This document shows positions 8,193 to 18,135 of a stretch of DNA of 64,000 bases, piece after piece. Within the stretch, counting starts at the first letter, position 1; every line of letters begins with the position of its first letter. Source of the DNA: Marinomonas pollencensis (GTDB lineage Bacteria > Pseudomonadota > Gammaproteobacteria > Pseudomonadales > Marinomonadaceae); NCBI RefSeq assembly GCF_003387375.1, contig NZ_QUNG01000004.1, forward strand, positions 186,001 to 250,000, written 5' to 3'. Under the pieces are notes generated by a model, which was given only the letters and a program-made list of their open reading frames with translations, did no database searches and had not been told where the DNA came from. The position numbers were made by a program, and so were the translations under genes.

Positions 8193-9059
8193 CTAGTTTG
8201 CGTCAAACCATTGATTAATAAATTTTGCGATTTGTCTTGGCTTTTGGAATGGTAATGAATGGTCACAGGCACTCATCACCTTATGCTGCCAGCCTTCCAA
8301 CTGCTCTGCTAACTTTTGATAATGGGTTTTTAAATGCTCACTGCTTAACTCACCAGAAAACAGCAAGACCTCTTTGGCAGAGCGAATCATTGCGTCTCTA
8401 TGCTCTGGCGCTTGCGCTAAAACTTCCACATGATTCGTCACCGCATCCAGCGCGTAAGAAAAACCATGGGGTCGATGTGCTAAACGAGACTGCGTTGTTG
8501 CTTCAGCCACCGGATGTTTACGACGATTCGGCGACACACCATCCATAAAATGGGCCACGCCTAACTCCACATCCCCCGTATCACGAATGATGTTGGAAGC
8601 TTGACGATACTTTTGGCGAACTTCGGTCAAGGCATCAAGGTTTTCACGGTCTAAAGACGCAGGTTCCATCAGTGCCATTTTCAGCGGCATGTGCCCAGAC
8701 ATCACCCGTCGATGGTTTAAATTAAGGCCAATCAAACCGCCCAGTGAATACCCCACTAGATCAAAATCTTGCCAATTGAGGTGCGCCAACAGCGCTTCCA
8801 TATCGTGAGTCAGCTCACTAATGGTAACCGGGGCCTCTTTACCGTGAAGATGAAATGACTCCCCCATGCCTTTGATATCCGGCACCAACATCCAACGCCA
8901 GGCTTTAAAATAAGGCAGTATCGGTGAATAGGTGATTTCACCCGCAACACCCGCACCATGAAGCAATAAACAATGGCGCTCGCTGGTCGCTTCTTTATTT
9001 TCATAAAGTCGATAGGCAATACGGCTGTTAATTAAACTAAGAAAATGTACATCAGACAC
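8193..9059 (-). CDS. Alpha/beta-fold hydrolase
   Basis: A 288-residue alpha/beta hydrolase. Visible landmarks are the oxyanion loop LLHGAGVAG (residues 32-40), the nucleophile elbow GYSLGG, and the late CDHSLPF segment that supplies the catalytic His. The substrate cannot be told from sequence. The start is a GTG at 9059 with an AGGG site about 9 bp upstream; there is no ATG near the expected N-terminus. It diverges from pabB with 69 bp between starts. Confidence 0.8.
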   Translation of the reverse strand: MSDVHFLSLINSRIAYRLYENKEATSERHCLLLHGAGVAGEITYSPILPYFKAWRWMLVPDIKGMGESFHLHGKEAPVTISELTHDMEALLAHLNWQDFDLVGYSLGGLIGLNLNHRRVMSGHMPLKMALMEPASLDRENLDALTEVRQKYRQASNIIRDTGDVELGVAHFMDGVSPNRRKHPVAEATTQSRLAHRPHGFSYALDAVTNHVEVLAQAPEHRDAMIRSAKEVLLFSGELSSEHLKTHYQKLAEQLEGWQHKVMSACDHSLPFQKPRQIAKFINQWFDAN

Positions 9060-9128
9060 TTGTAATAACCCTGTGGTTGCCCTTATTAAAGGACTACAAT
9101 TGTAAACTTTTGAAATCGTGGTTCCATT

Positions 9129-10583
9129 ATGCCAGAAATAAAACGGATAACACTGCCCTACCAGGCTTCTTTACTCTCTCTATACCAAGCCTTAAGGAGC
9201 CTGCCTTACCCTGCATTATTGGACAGTAATCACGATGAATTTCCTGACACTAGGTTTGACATTTTAGTCGCAGACCCGCTAGCTAGAGTCTGCGCAAAAC
9301 AAAATACTTTTCACCTTGAATGGCGTGATGAGCAACAAGCCCAGCCACTTTATACCATTACCAAGACCGATTCTCCCCTCGCCTTACTTGAACAGTTACT
9401 AACCCTAAGCACACAAGAATCATGGGCTAAAAATGCCCCTAAGGAGCTGCCTTTTGTGGGTGGCCTGCTTGGTTATTATGCTTATGAATGCGGCCACTAC
9501 GTGGAAACCTTACCGGATAATGTGCAGCACGATATCAGTTTAGATCAACTCAGTGTGGGGCTTTATGGTTGGACTATTATCTCCTCTCACGCGGAGCAGA
9601 AAACCGAGTTAATTATTACCCCTTGGTGCTCCCAACAAGAGGAAGAGAAACTGCTCTCTTTGATCAATAAAGCACTGGATAACACAGATAAACCTCTGGC
9701 GAACCAAGCACTTGATGGCATTTCCAAAGCGGCCAGCTTTGCGCTAAAAGCACCATTCACGTCCAATATGACTGCGCACCAATACCAGACAAAGTTCGAT
9801 AAAGTGAAAGACTACATTCTTTCTGGTGATTGTTATCAGGTGAATTTAGCGCAACGCTTTTCAACTCAGTATACCGGCGACCCAATGGACGCCTATCTTC
9901 GTTTGCGTGAAGTGTGCCCCACACCGTTTTCTGCTTTTATGGAACTTGGCGAGCAGCAAACCATTCTGAGCCATTCGCCCGAACGCTTCTTACTGTGTGA
10001 CCAAGGCCGTGTCGAATCAAAGCCCATTAAAGGCACTATTGCCCGTGGCGCAACGCCTGCAGAAGATAAAGCCAACGCCGACACATTATTGGCCTCTGAG
10101 AAAGACCGAGCCGAAAACCTAATGATCGTCGATTTATTACGCAATGATCTGGGTCGTACCTGCCTGACGGGCAGCATTAACGTCCCTAAACTCTTTGCCC
10201 TCGAAAGTTACGCTAATGTCCATCATTTGGTGTCAACCGTAGAAGGCAGAATCGATGGCGCAGACCAATCTATCCGAGTCTTCCATGAAAGTTTCCCCGG
10301 TGGCTCAATCACTGGTGCCCCAAAAATTCGCTCAATGGAAATCATTGATGAACTCGAACCCCATGAGCGCTCTGTCTACTGCGGCTCTATTGCCTATTTC
10401 AGTGTCAATGGCCAAATGGACTCAAGTATTACCATCAGAACGCTGGTTGCAGACCACGGACAGCTACATTGCTGGGCAGGAGGCGGGTTAGTCGCTGATT
10501 CTAAATACCATGAAGAGTACCAAGAAACCTTTACCAAAGTAGGTAAATTAACTCATACTCTTGAAGATGATTTTTTGAAATAG
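9129..10583 (+). CDS. pabB: Aminodeoxychorismate synthase component I
   Basis: PabB converts chorismate and ammonia to 4-amino-4-deoxychorismate for folate synthesis, together with the glutaminase PabA. The PIKGT motif (Lys301) distinguishes PabB from anthranilate synthase TrpE, which has PIAGT; the Lys forms a covalent intermediate in PabB. The C-terminal chorismate-binding signature (FPGGSITGAPKIRSMEIID) is present. Length is 484 aa with no fused glutaminase or lyase domain. It is followed 8 bp later by the Nudix gene, so the two are probably cotranscribed. Confidence 0.93.
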   Translation: MPEIKRITLPYQASLLSLYQALRSLPYPALLDSNHDEFPDTRFDILVADPLARVCAKQNTFHLEWRDEQQAQPLYTITKTDSPLALLEQLLTLSTQESWAKNAPKELPFVGGLLGYYAYECGHYVETLPDNVQHDISLDQLSVGLYGWTIISSHAEQKTELIITPWCSQQEEEKLLSLINKALDNTDKPLANQALDGISKAASFALKAPFTSNMTAHQYQTKFDKVKDYILSGDCYQVNLAQRFSTQYTGDPMDAYLRLREVCPTPFSAFMELGEQQTILSHSPERFLLCDQGRVESKPIKGTIARGATPAEDKANADTLLASEKDRAENLMIVDLLRNDLGRTCLTGSINVPKLFALESYANVHHLVSTVEGRIDGADQSIRVFHESFPGGSITGAPKIRSMEIIDELEPHERSVYCGSIAYFSVNGQMDSSITIRTLVADHGQLHCWAGGGLVADSKYHEEYQETFTKVGKLTHTLEDDFLK

Positions 10584-10591
10584 GCCGAAGT

Positions 10592-11242
10592 ATGTCCGAC
10601 ATTGTGCAGTTTTTAAACGCCCCTCCTATCTTAGCTAACTTAGATCAGATACGCGCTGCGCTAGACACGACACAAGAAGTACACCCGATTTACAACCCAG
10701 ACAAAGACATGTCGCCTAGTGCCTACAAACTCAAATACCGCTCCGCGGCGGTATTAATCCCAATTTGGCGCTCACCGGAAGACGACCAACTTAATGTACT
10801 GGTCACTAAGCGCGCGTTACACATGCGCAATCATCCTGGGCAAATTTCTTTTCCTGGGGGCAAGCACGACCCCGACGACGCCAGCATCCAATACACCGCC
10901 CTAAGAGAAACCTTAGAAGAGGTTGGACTGGCGCCTGATTGCTTTGATCTTATTGGTGAGCTCGGCGAGTACTGTACAATTTCTGGCTATTGTATCAAGC
11001 CCATCGTCGCCGAGATGACGCGTTTTAGCGAAATGAGCTTATGCGAAGACGAAGTAAAATCCGTCCACTGGGTACCATTAGACTATTTATTAGACCCCAG
11101 TAATTATCAGTTTAAGACCAAACAACTGGGCACAGTGGCGCGGGGATATTTCGAAATAAATTATCAAGGTATTCGTATCTGGGGAGTGACTGCTGGGATC
11201 CTTTACGGCCTTTATCAGACCCTTTCCAACCATATTCGCTAA
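10592..11242 (+). CDS. nudL: CoA pyrophosphatase, Nudix family
   Basis: A Nudix hydrolase of the NudL/YeaB type that cleaves CoA and its derivatives to phosphopantetheine and 3',5'-ADP. The NuCoA signature (LVTKRALHMRNHPGQISFPG, residues 70-89) runs straight into the Nudix box (GGKHDPDDAS ... RETLEEVGL, to residue 113). The usual first Glu of the box is Asp, as in other NudL proteins. It lies 8 bp after pabB, an arrangement shared with many gammaproteobacteria where pabB precedes nudL. Confidence 0.9.
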   Translation: MSDIVQFLNAPPILANLDQIRAALDTTQEVHPIYNPDKDMSPSAYKLKYRSAAVLIPIWRSPEDDQLNVLVTKRALHMRNHPGQISFPGGKHDPDDASIQYTALRETLEEVGLAPDCFDLIGELGEYCTISGYCIKPIVAEMTRFSEMSLCEDEVKSVHWVPLDYLLDPSNYQFKTKQLGTVARGYFEINYQGIRIWGVTAGILYGLYQTLSNHIR

Positions 11243-11337
11243 GCCATTATAAGGTTAGTGTGCTTTCTTCTTTTGCAACGCCCGCGCAAATTGTTATGGT
11301 ACAGACAACTTAAATTTAGCTAGTGGTATAACAGACT

Positions 11338-12072
11338 ATGTCTACTTTCGACTTAACGTCATTCGTTGCAAACAACACAGAAGACGCAGCGCAAAAAATC
11401 ATTCATAACGCCATGAAAGAGTTCGACAACATCGCCATTTCATTCAGTGGTGCTGAAGACGTTGTATTGATCGACATGGCGGTCAAAGCCAACAAGAATG
11501 TCAAAGTGTTCTCTCTGGATACGGGCCGTTTGCATGCCGAGACTTATCGTTTCATTGAGCAAGTACGCAAACACTACAAGATCGACATCGACATCCTTTC
11601 ACCAAACAGTGAAGCATTAGAAAACTTCACCCGTGAGAAAGGCCTATTTAGCTTCTTCGAAGACGGCCACAAAGAATGCTGTGGCATTCGCAAAGTACAA
11701 CCGCTAAAACGCAAACTCGCTACCTTAGATGCATGGATTACAGGACAGCGTAAAGACCAAAGTCCTGGCACCCGAAATGTCTTAGCGTTCGCTGAATTAG
11801 ACTCTGCTTTTAGCTCAGAGGAAAAGCCGCTTTATAAATTCAATCCATTGGCCAATTGGTCATCTGAAGACGTCTGGAACTACATCAAGATGTTTGATGT
11901 GCCATACAACGAATTGCATGCCAAAGGCTTTGTCAGTATTGGCTGCGAACCTTGTACCCGTGCGGTGCTACCTAACCAACATGAGCGCGAAGGTCGCTGG
12001 TGGTGGGAAGAGTCTGAGCACAAAGAATGTGGCCTGCACATCGGCAACCTCATTCCTACCGCGCAGCAATAA
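11338..12072 (+). CDS. cysH: Phosphoadenylyl/adenylyl-sulfate reductase, Fe-S type
   Basis: CysH reduces activated sulfate to sulfite with thioredoxin in assimilatory sulfate reduction. The N-terminal PP-loop region (SFSGAEDVV, residues 35-43) and the C-terminal catalytic Cys231 (KECGLH) are present. A Cys114-Cys115 pair and Cys203-x-x-Cys206 are the [4Fe-4S] ligands found in APS reductases such as that of Pseudomonas aeruginosa and absent from the enteric PAPS reductase. APS is therefore the likely substrate. No other cys genes flank it; the small LysR-like gene converges from the right. Confidence 0.92.
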   Translation: MSTFDLTSFVANNTEDAAQKIIHNAMKEFDNIAISFSGAEDVVLIDMAVKANKNVKVFSLDTGRLHAETYRFIEQVRKHYKIDIDILSPNSEALENFTREKGLFSFFEDGHKECCGIRKVQPLKRKLATLDAWITGQRKDQSPGTRNVLAFAELDSAFSSEEKPLYKFNPLANWSSEDVWNYIKMFDVPYNELHAKGFVSIGCEPCTRAVLPNQHEREGRWWWEESEHKECGLHIGNLIPTAQQ

Positions 12073-12095
12073 GCCTGTATTAGGCAACTGAGTAA

Positions 12096-12126
12096 ATCAA
12101 CAGGTGGGGTTAGCTCGCCTGTTGAT
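12096..12126. terminator. Hairpin between cysH and the LysR-domain gene
   Basis: ATCAACAGG (12096-12104) pairs perfectly with 12118-12126 around a 13-nt loop. The loop contains the stop codon of the convergent LysR-domain gene. No T-run follows on either strand, so termination here is only a possibility. Confidence 0.35.
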
Positions 12127-12400
12127 CCCTTTCCTCCACAACCTCTTGCTGCCACTTTTCCATAAAACGCTGGTAACAGGCTTCCAAATTCAGAATATGC
12201 TTAAACAAGACTTCACCGGCATGGGTTAACTCCGTGGTTCGACCATGGCGAATAACCAAGCTTGCCCCCAAGCCTTGCTCTAGCTTTTTGATGTGCTGGC
12301 TCACTGCAGGTTGAGTCAATCCTAGCTGCTGTGCAGTTTGGGTAAAGTTACCCGTTTCCACCAATGTTTTAAATGTCACTAGATGATGAGTATTTAACAT
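12110..12400 (-). CDS. Stand-alone LysR-type DNA-binding domain
   Basis: A 96-residue protein that is only the winged helix-turn-helix of a LysR regulator: HLVTFKTLVETGNFTQTAQQ, LTQPAVSQHIKKLE and the wing are all intact, followed by about 30 residues of linker-helix-like sequence ending in a charged tail. Normal LysR proteins are about 300 aa with a periplasmic-binding-like effector domain. Only 37 bp separate its stop from cysH, so no remnant of an effector domain can remain. The ATG at 12400 has an AAGGAA ribosome site. It may be a functional minimal regulator or a truncated gene. Confidence 0.75.
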   Translation of the reverse strand: MLNTHHLVTFKTLVETGNFTQTAQQLGLTQPAVSQHIKKLEQGLGASLVIRHGRTTELTHAGEVLFKHILNLEACYQRFMEKWQQEVVEERDQQAS

Positions 12401-12505
12401 AACGATTCCTTATAATTGGGAACATTATGACGAAGCCTTTTCACGGACACATTGACCTAAGTCGTGTTTTAATGAAAGACTGATAATTCCTTACATACGT
12501 AGAGT

Positions 12506-13858
12506 ATGAGCATGACTATAAAGCAAGATGAGATGTTGCCTTGGCACGAGAGGCAATCCGGCTACCAACCATCTCGTGACAATGACTACCGCACCCCCTA
12601 CCAACGAGACCGGGCGCGGATTATTCACAGCGCGGCATTCCGTCGCTTACAGTCTAAGACCCAGATTTTGGCTATCCGCCAAAACGACTACAGCCGCACT
12701 CGCCTTACTCATTCCTTAGAGGTGGCACAAATCGGTAATGGGTTGGTTCATCAGCTAAAACACAGTGCGCCCGCTGATGCGCCTTTTCAGCGCTGGCTAG
12801 CAGACACCGCCCTCATTGAAACCGTTTGCTTAAGCCACGATATTGGTCATCCTCCCTTCGGCCATGGTGGTGAAGTCGCGCTCAATTTTATGATGAACCA
12901 AAATGGCGGATTCGAGGGCAACGCTCAATCATTGCGTATCTTAGGAAAACGCGGTTCCTATTCCCCTCTCTATGGTATGGATGTAACCCGCCGAACCTTA
13001 TTAGGCATTTTAAAATACCCTGTTCTGCACAATGAAGTCGTTGGCAACTACCCTCCAAAGCCAGAGCGTTTCAGACAGTTTAAAGCCAGCGATTGGGCAC
13101 CACCAAAATGCGTCTACCAAGAAGAACAAGATTTGCTCTCATGGATTATCGCCCCCTTTAGTGACAAGGACAAAAGCACCTTACAGCACACCCAGCGCTT
13201 TGCTCCCGAGTGTCACGCCAAATCAAGCCATGCAAGCTTTGACACTAGCATTATGGACTTAGCGGATGACATAGCCTACGGCGTGCACGACCTAGAAGAC
13301 GCCATTGTATTAGGCATGGTAACCAAGGAAATGTGGAGCGATCACTTAGAACCTAAGCTCGCCAGCCTCGCATCGCCTTTTCTGACGGAACATCTTAGCC
13401 GTATTAAAACCCAGCTTTTTAGCCGCCAAAGCCATTTGCGCAAAGAAGCCATCGGCAGCCTTGTCAGCTGGTTTATTACTTCTTGTCAGGTGGTCGAAAA
13501 CACCGCATTTGAACACCCTCTATTGCGTTTTCAGGTTGCTTTACCAGAAGGCCAACGACAAGCCTTGGCGCTCTTAAAAAACTTCGAAATGCAGCATATT
13601 ATTCAACGCCCAGAGGTGCAAATGCTGGTCTACAAAGGCCAACAAATGTTGTTAGAAATGTTTGAAGCACTGGCGGCTGACCCAAGCCGACTCCTGCCTC
13701 GGGAAATCGCCCAGGAATGGCAAAAAAACACCGCTGAAGGCCACCATGGGCTACGTATTATTTGCGATTATATGGCATCCATGACCGATGACTACGCCAG
13801 CCGCATGTACAACAAACTGTTCGTTCCTAGTTTAGGCTCTGTGTTCGAGCCCATGTAG
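12506..13858 (+). CDS. dgt: dGTP triphosphohydrolase-like protein
   Basis: An HD-domain nucleotide hydrolase of the Dgt family, which splits dNTPs (classically dGTP) into the nucleoside and triphosphate. The N-terminal DRARIIHSAAFRRLQSKTQI block, His69 (RTRLTHSLEV) and His111-Asp112 (LSHDIGHPPFGHGGE) form the metal site. At 450 aa it is a little shorter than E. coli Dgt and closer to the dGTPase-like type. It starts at ATG 12506 (or the ATG two codons on) and diverges from the LysR-domain gene, with which it shares a 105-bp promoter region. Confidence 0.9.
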   Translation: MSMTIKQDEMLPWHERQSGYQPSRDNDYRTPYQRDRARIIHSAAFRRLQSKTQILAIRQNDYSRTRLTHSLEVAQIGNGLVHQLKHSAPADAPFQRWLADTALIETVCLSHDIGHPPFGHGGEVALNFMMNQNGGFEGNAQSLRILGKRGSYSPLYGMDVTRRTLLGILKYPVLHNEVVGNYPPKPERFRQFKASDWAPPKCVYQEEQDLLSWIIAPFSDKDKSTLQHTQRFAPECHAKSSHASFDTSIMDLADDIAYGVHDLEDAIVLGMVTKEMWSDHLEPKLASLASPFLTEHLSRIKTQLFSRQSHLRKEAIGSLVSWFITSCQVVENTAFEHPLLRFQVALPEGQRQALALLKNFEMQHIIQRPEVQMLVYKGQQMLLEMFEALAADPSRLLPREIAQEWQKNTAEGHHGLRIICDYMASMTDDYASRMYNKLFVPSLGSVFEPM

Positions 13859-13898
13859 TTTAGGGGTGTTTGAACGCCTCCCATATGCTTTAACACTA

Positions 13899-13934
13899 CT
13901 CAGCCTGCCCAGTTATTTTTCTCAGCAGGCTGAG
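13899..13934 (+). terminator. Hairpin after dgt
   Basis: CTCAGCCTGC (13899-13908) pairs perfectly with 13925-13934 across a 16-nt loop in the dgt-dsdA gap. There is no T-run after it; it may be a weak terminator or an RNA-end stabiliser. Confidence 0.4.
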
Positions 13935-13978
13935 CATCAAATACATCGCTATGCCTTTCTTTTATTAGGTTTTTTAAA

Positions 13979-15331
13979 ATGACCGCAATCAATATCGCAC
14001 AACTTATCCAGCAATACCCGCAACTAAAACAGCTCATCGAACTGCAAGAAACCTGTTGGTTTAACCCCAATATCACGCCTCTAAAAGACGCCTTACCTTA
14101 CGTCGGGTTAAGCGCTCAAGACATTCAAGACGCCAGTAACAGGCTGGCTCGTTTCGCCCCCTATTTAGCTGAAGTATTTCCTGAAACAGCGGCAAATCAT
14201 GGCATTATTGAATCTGACGTGGTTGAGATCCCTGCTATGAAAAGCCGACTAGAAAGCCATTACCAGCAGCCCATCACAGGCAATTTACGGCTAAAGAAAG
14301 ACAGCCACTTACCAATTTCTGGCTCAATCAAAGCCCGTGGAGGCATTTATGAAGTACTGTCACACGCCGAACAACTCGCCATCACCGCAGGCTTACTTTC
14401 GAAGACCGACGACTATCGAAAATTAGCATCAACGCGTTTCAGAGAGTTTTTCGCACAATACAGCATTGCCGTTGGCTCAACCGGAAACCTAGGCATGTCC
14501 ATTGGCATTATGAGCGCTAAACTGGGCTTTTCGGTGTCGGTTCATATGTCTGCAGATGCTCGCCAATGGAAAAAGGACACGCTTCGAAAACATGGTGTTA
14601 ACGTCGTCGAGTACCAACAAGATTATGGGGTAGCCGTAGAACAAGGTCGCCAAGAGGCCGCCAATGATCCCCATTGTTTCTTTATTGACGATGAAAATTC
14701 GCAAACGTTATTTCTGGGCTATGCGGTGGCCGGCGAACGTCTCAAAAGACAATTTGCTCAACAAGGCATTAAAGTGGATGAAGATCACCCATTATTCGTC
14801 TACTTACCATGTGGTGTGGGTGGTGGCCCTGGCGGCGTGGCATTTGGCTTGAAAATGGCGTTTGGCGATCACGTACATTGTATTTTTGCTGAGCCTACCC
14901 ACTCTCCTTGCATGTTACTCGGAGTACATACCGGATTACACGATCAGATCTCGGTTCAGGATCTTGGCATTGATAACCTAACCGCAGCGGATGGCTTAGC
15001 GGTTGGGCGTGCTTCCGGGTTTGTCGGACGTGCGATGGAGCGCTTAATAGATGGCTACTACACGCTCTCGGATGAGCGCATGTATCGTCATCTAGGTGAT
15101 ATGAGCGAGCTAGAGGGTATCTTGTTAGAACCGTCTGCCTTGGCCGGCATCATTGGTCCAATACAGGTATTAAATAACGCCGAGTACCGACAACGCTGTG
15201 CATTAGACGAAAGTAAAATGGCCAATGCTACTCATCTTGTATGGGCCACAGGCGGTGGTATGGTACCGAAAAGCGAAATGGCGTCTTACTTGGCAAAAGC
15301 CAAACAAGAAAATACTCAACAGCCAAGCTAA
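13979..15331 (+). CDS. dsdA: D-serine ammonia-lyase (dehydratase)
   Basis: DsdA is a PLP enzyme that converts D-serine to pyruvate and ammonia. The PLP lysine is Lys118 in SGSIKARGG, the same number as in E. coli DsdA, and the phosphate-binding loop GSTGNLGMS follows. The length (450 aa) is normal. The usual partners, regulator dsdC and permease dsdX, are not adjacent, so uptake and regulation must be handled elsewhere or the enzyme serves housekeeping detoxification. Confidence 0.93.
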   Translation: MTAINIAQLIQQYPQLKQLIELQETCWFNPNITPLKDALPYVGLSAQDIQDASNRLARFAPYLAEVFPETAANHGIIESDVVEIPAMKSRLESHYQQPITGNLRLKKDSHLPISGSIKARGGIYEVLSHAEQLAITAGLLSKTDDYRKLASTRFREFFAQYSIAVGSTGNLGMSIGIMSAKLGFSVSVHMSADARQWKKDTLRKHGVNVVEYQQDYGVAVEQGRQEAANDPHCFFIDDENSQTLFLGYAVAGERLKRQFAQQGIKVDEDHPLFVYLPCGVGGGPGGVAFGLKMAFGDHVHCIFAEPTHSPCMLLGVHTGLHDQISVQDLGIDNLTAADGLAVGRASGFVGRAMERLIDGYYTLSDERMYRHLGDMSELEGILLEPSALAGIIGPIQVLNNAEYRQRCALDESKMANATHLVWATGGGMVPKSEMASYLAKAKQENTQQPS

Positions 15332-15398
15332 CCGTAGCAGTTTAACCCATGCCTAAAATGGAGGTGATCGCTAAGCATCGCCTCCAACGCTTTCCAGA

Positions 15399-15980
15399 TC
15401 ACAAATGGCGCAAGGCGCTCGCAACACAAATTGCCGCATGGGCATCATTTGCGGCATATAGAACTTGGCTTTTCTTCAGTGGGTAAGCTCCCCAGTTTGA
15501 AATCTGGGCACCTTTTCTTAGGCACTGTTTTAGCACCATAGCCACAGCGGCACGAGCACCAATGGTATTTTTCTCACCCAGCTTGCGCTTCAAAATAATC
15601 GACAAATCTTGAGTATTGGCAATTTCTATATCGAGCTTGTTACGCAATGCTTTGTTGTCGTCTTTAATACCAAAGCCCACTTTTTGAATCGCTTCATTGC
15701 TTAGCAACATTCTCGCGGCATTAAGTGCAAACTCAAAACGGGTCGGAAAAAGATAGCCTGTCGACTCAGTCGCCAATTGAATTAAAGCCGGTGCAGGACT
15801 TTTTTCGCCTTTACGAAAGGTCGGTTTGGTTTCTGTATCAAATCCTAGGCAGACTTCTCTCTCTAATGTGCTCAGCGCATCATTGGCTTGTTGCTCACTT
15901 TCAATGATTATAATATCCGACAAACCAAGGCCAATATAATAAGGCAATGCCTTAATCTGCTCTTTAGTAGGGCGCTCCAT
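15399..15980 (-). CDS. DEDDy-type 3'-5' exonuclease domain protein
   Basis: A 193-residue single-domain exonuclease of the DnaQ/RNase D/WRN fold. Motif I is FDTETKP (Asp48, Glu50), motif II lies around GIKDDNKALRNKLD (Asp107 or Asp108), and motif III is YAANDAHA (Tyr175, Asp179), the DEDDy arrangement. It resembles WRN-type exonuclease proteins of unassigned role in proteobacteria. There are no HRDC or helicase domains. It diverges from the pseudouridine synthase gene. Confidence 0.8.
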   Translation of the reverse strand: MERPTKEQIKALPYYIGLGLSDIIIIESEQQANDALSTLEREVCLGFDTETKPTFRKGEKSPAPALIQLATESTGYLFPTRFEFALNAARMLLSNEAIQKVGFGIKDDNKALRNKLDIEIANTQDLSIILKRKLGEKNTIGARAAVAMVLKQCLRKGAQISNWGAYPLKKSQVLYAANDAHAAICVASALRHL

Positions 15981-16095
15981 ATTTTCTCTCTTTGGTTATT
16001 CTATGTGACTTGATTTATTGGCAAGGCCCGGAGAACACTTAAGACCATGTTATAATGTCACCCTCATCTGTACAGGTTTAAGGTTTGAGCACGGC

Positions 16096-16986
16096 ATGGC
16101 TATTTCTGACTCCGCTTCAAAGTTCAGTTTACCTCAGCACAACCCTGGCGTCGTTACTGTACTCGATTATCTCATTATTAAATTCCCTTACATTGACAAG
16201 CACACCTGGCAGCAACGCATGGCCGCGGGCAAAGTCCATTGGCATGATGGCAGCCTAATCACTTCAACAACTGAGTTTCAGCCACAACAAAGGGTCTATT
16301 ATTATCGTGAAGTGGAAAACGAAGCTCAGGTTCCTTTTCAAGAAACCATCGTTTTTCAAGATGAGCATTTGTTAGTGGCGTACAAACCGCACTTTTTAGC
16401 GGTTACCCCCGGTGGTCAGTTTGTTAATGAATGCCTACAGACTCGCCTGCGCCAACGTACTGGCTTGACGAATTTACAAGCTCTGCATCGTTTGGATAGG
16501 GTCACCGCAGGGTTGGTCATTTTTTCAATCAACCCAGCGACACGTCATTCTTATCACCAGCTGTTTAAAACCCGACAGATTCAAAAAACCTATCAGGCCA
16601 TTGCTAATATTCGCCCTAATGAAAAGCCAGTAGGGCAAGAGTGGACAGTTAAAAATCGTCTTGAGGCAGGTGAACCAAGCTTTCGAATGCAGGTGAGCGC
16701 AGGAGAAGCCAACAGCCATTCAGTGATTCGCTGCGTACAACAAAACACGCAACAAGCCTTATTTGAGCTGATGCCAATCACCGGGCGCACCCACCAATTA
16801 AGGGTGCATATGCAAACACTTGGTTGGCCGATTCTAAATGACAGGTACTACCCTCACCTGCAAGCGCTCAGTGAGGACAACTACACACAGCCGTTACAAC
16901 TGCTCGCCAAAGAGATGTGTTTTATTGACCCTATTACACAACAACTAAGGCATTTTTGTTATCAAGGTCAGCTGGCTCTAGCATAA
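16096..16986 (+). CDS. RluA-family pseudouridine synthase
   Basis: A 296-residue RNA pseudouridine synthase. The catalytic motif is HRLDRVTAGL with Asp134, and the C-terminal GRTHQLRVHMQ motif confirms the RluA family. An S4-like segment may lie around residues 20-60, followed by YKPHFLAVTPGG, the usual YKPAGL-type motif. I place the start at ATG 16096, preceded by AAGG; the frame is open upstream to a TTG at 16018, but that extension is not conserved-looking. The target RNA (23S rRNA or tRNA) cannot be assigned. It converges on the crotonase gene. Confidence 0.85.
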   Translation: MAISDSASKFSLPQHNPGVVTVLDYLIIKFPYIDKHTWQQRMAAGKVHWHDGSLITSTTEFQPQQRVYYYREVENEAQVPFQETIVFQDEHLLVAYKPHFLAVTPGGQFVNECLQTRLRQRTGLTNLQALHRLDRVTAGLVIFSINPATRHSYHQLFKTRQIQKTYQAIANIRPNEKPVGQEWTVKNRLEAGEPSFRMQVSAGEANSHSVIRCVQQNTQQALFELMPITGRTHQLRVHMQTLGWPILNDRYYPHLQALSEDNYTQPLQLLAKEMCFIDPITQQLRHFCYQGQLALA

Positions 16987-17005
16987 GCATTCACTGGCTA
17001 ATTCG

Positions 17006-17863
17006 CTATTTCTCAAACAAGGGTTTCTGTGGCCAAATATTGTCGAATTTTGCTTGGGTTTGTTGCTGCTTTGCAGCGAATCCTTTCATCATGTCGTTAG
17101 GACGAAACATCCCTGCCTGCCAAGTCGCCATGTATTTTAAGCTGTCTTCTATTCCATGATCCCGGCTATAGTTAATCATTTCTTTACAACCCGTCACCGC
17201 TAATGGTGAATGCTTCGCGATACTTTTAGCTATCTCTAACACCCCGGCAATCAAGCTATCATGATCAGCATAAACACGGTTAACAAAGCCCATTTCTTTC
17301 GCTTCTAAGGCACTAAACTTGCGCCCGGTATAAGCCAACTCTCGAGCCAAACCAGGTGCAACTAATTTAGGAAAACGCTGTAAGGTTCCCACATCAGCGG
17401 TCATTCCAAGCTCGGTTTCTTTGATAGTGAAAAAGGCATCTTCCGTAGCATAACGGCAGTCTGCCGCACACACCAAATCTAACGCACCTCCGATACAGCC
17501 ACCATGAATCGCAGCTAAAACAGGAAGGCGAGCCTCCTCAAGAGAAGACAAACTGGCCTGTAACTGCATCACCACACGCCTTAGGTTTTCTGCCATCCGC
17601 CCCGGGTCTCCGGTTAGTGGCACTGCGTCGCCGCTGGTAAATACCCCTAAATCCATACCCGCGCTAAAGTGCTTACCGGTCGATGACAGGACAATAACTC
17701 GAGCTAGGGCCTGCTCGTCTAATTGTTTAATTAACCAGGGCAATTCTTTCCAGAACGCCTTATTCATGGTGTTCAGCTCCAGCGGTCGAGACAACTGAAT
17801 GTGTGCAATATGGTCTTTAATATGCAGCTTAAAACAGGTTAATTTTTCATCGCTAATCGCCAT
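17006..17863 (-). CDS. Crotonase-family protein, dienoyl-CoA isomerase-like
   Basis: An enoyl-CoA hydratase/isomerase family member of 285 aa. The oxyanion-hole segments HFSAGMDLG and AAIHGGCIGGALDL are clear. The segment FFTIKETELGMTADVGTLQR with upstream AADCRY carries the Asp/Glu/Asp set that defines delta3,5-delta2,4-dienoyl-CoA isomerase (ECH1), which helps degrade unsaturated fatty acids with odd-position double bonds. This is a family-level inference; other fad genes are not nearby. Confidence 0.8.
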   Translation of the reverse strand: MAISDEKLTCFKLHIKDHIAHIQLSRPLELNTMNKAFWKELPWLIKQLDEQALARVIVLSSTGKHFSAGMDLGVFTSGDAVPLTGDPGRMAENLRRVVMQLQASLSSLEEARLPVLAAIHGGCIGGALDLVCAADCRYATEDAFFTIKETELGMTADVGTLQRFPKLVAPGLARELAYTGRKFSALEAKEMGFVNRVYADHDSLIAGVLEIAKSIAKHSPLAVTGCKEMINYSRDHGIEDSLKYMATWQAGMFRPNDMMKGFAAKQQQTQAKFDNIWPQKPLFEK

Positions 17864-18135
17864 CGCTCTCGCCTTTTTTATATTATTCTAACAAGCCAAA
17901 TAAGTGTTCAGAAAACAACCAGAGCCATCAAATTAGCAAGATTTAGTCCATCGAATCAAGCGATATATAAGCAGGATAAAAGACGACCAAGACCACAACC
18001 AGCGCCATCTTAGCCAATGCTCTGTGCAATAAAGACGCAAGTTAGCAAGATTGAGCGCTTCTCATACTTTCCTTGACGAAGTTTCATTATCATTAACGCC
18101 AAATTATGGTTGAATAACCGCCTCTCAATTTAGCC

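Noticed and set aside
12506..13858. dgt considered as a phage-defence dNTPase
   Set aside because: Some dGTPases do protect against phage, but this one has the ordinary housekeeping form and no defence genes surround it.
18075..18100. A Fur-box-like TTTCATTATCATTAAC stretch before the homocysteine methyltransferase gene
   Set aside because: Only a partial match to the Fur consensus, and the gene has no known iron link.
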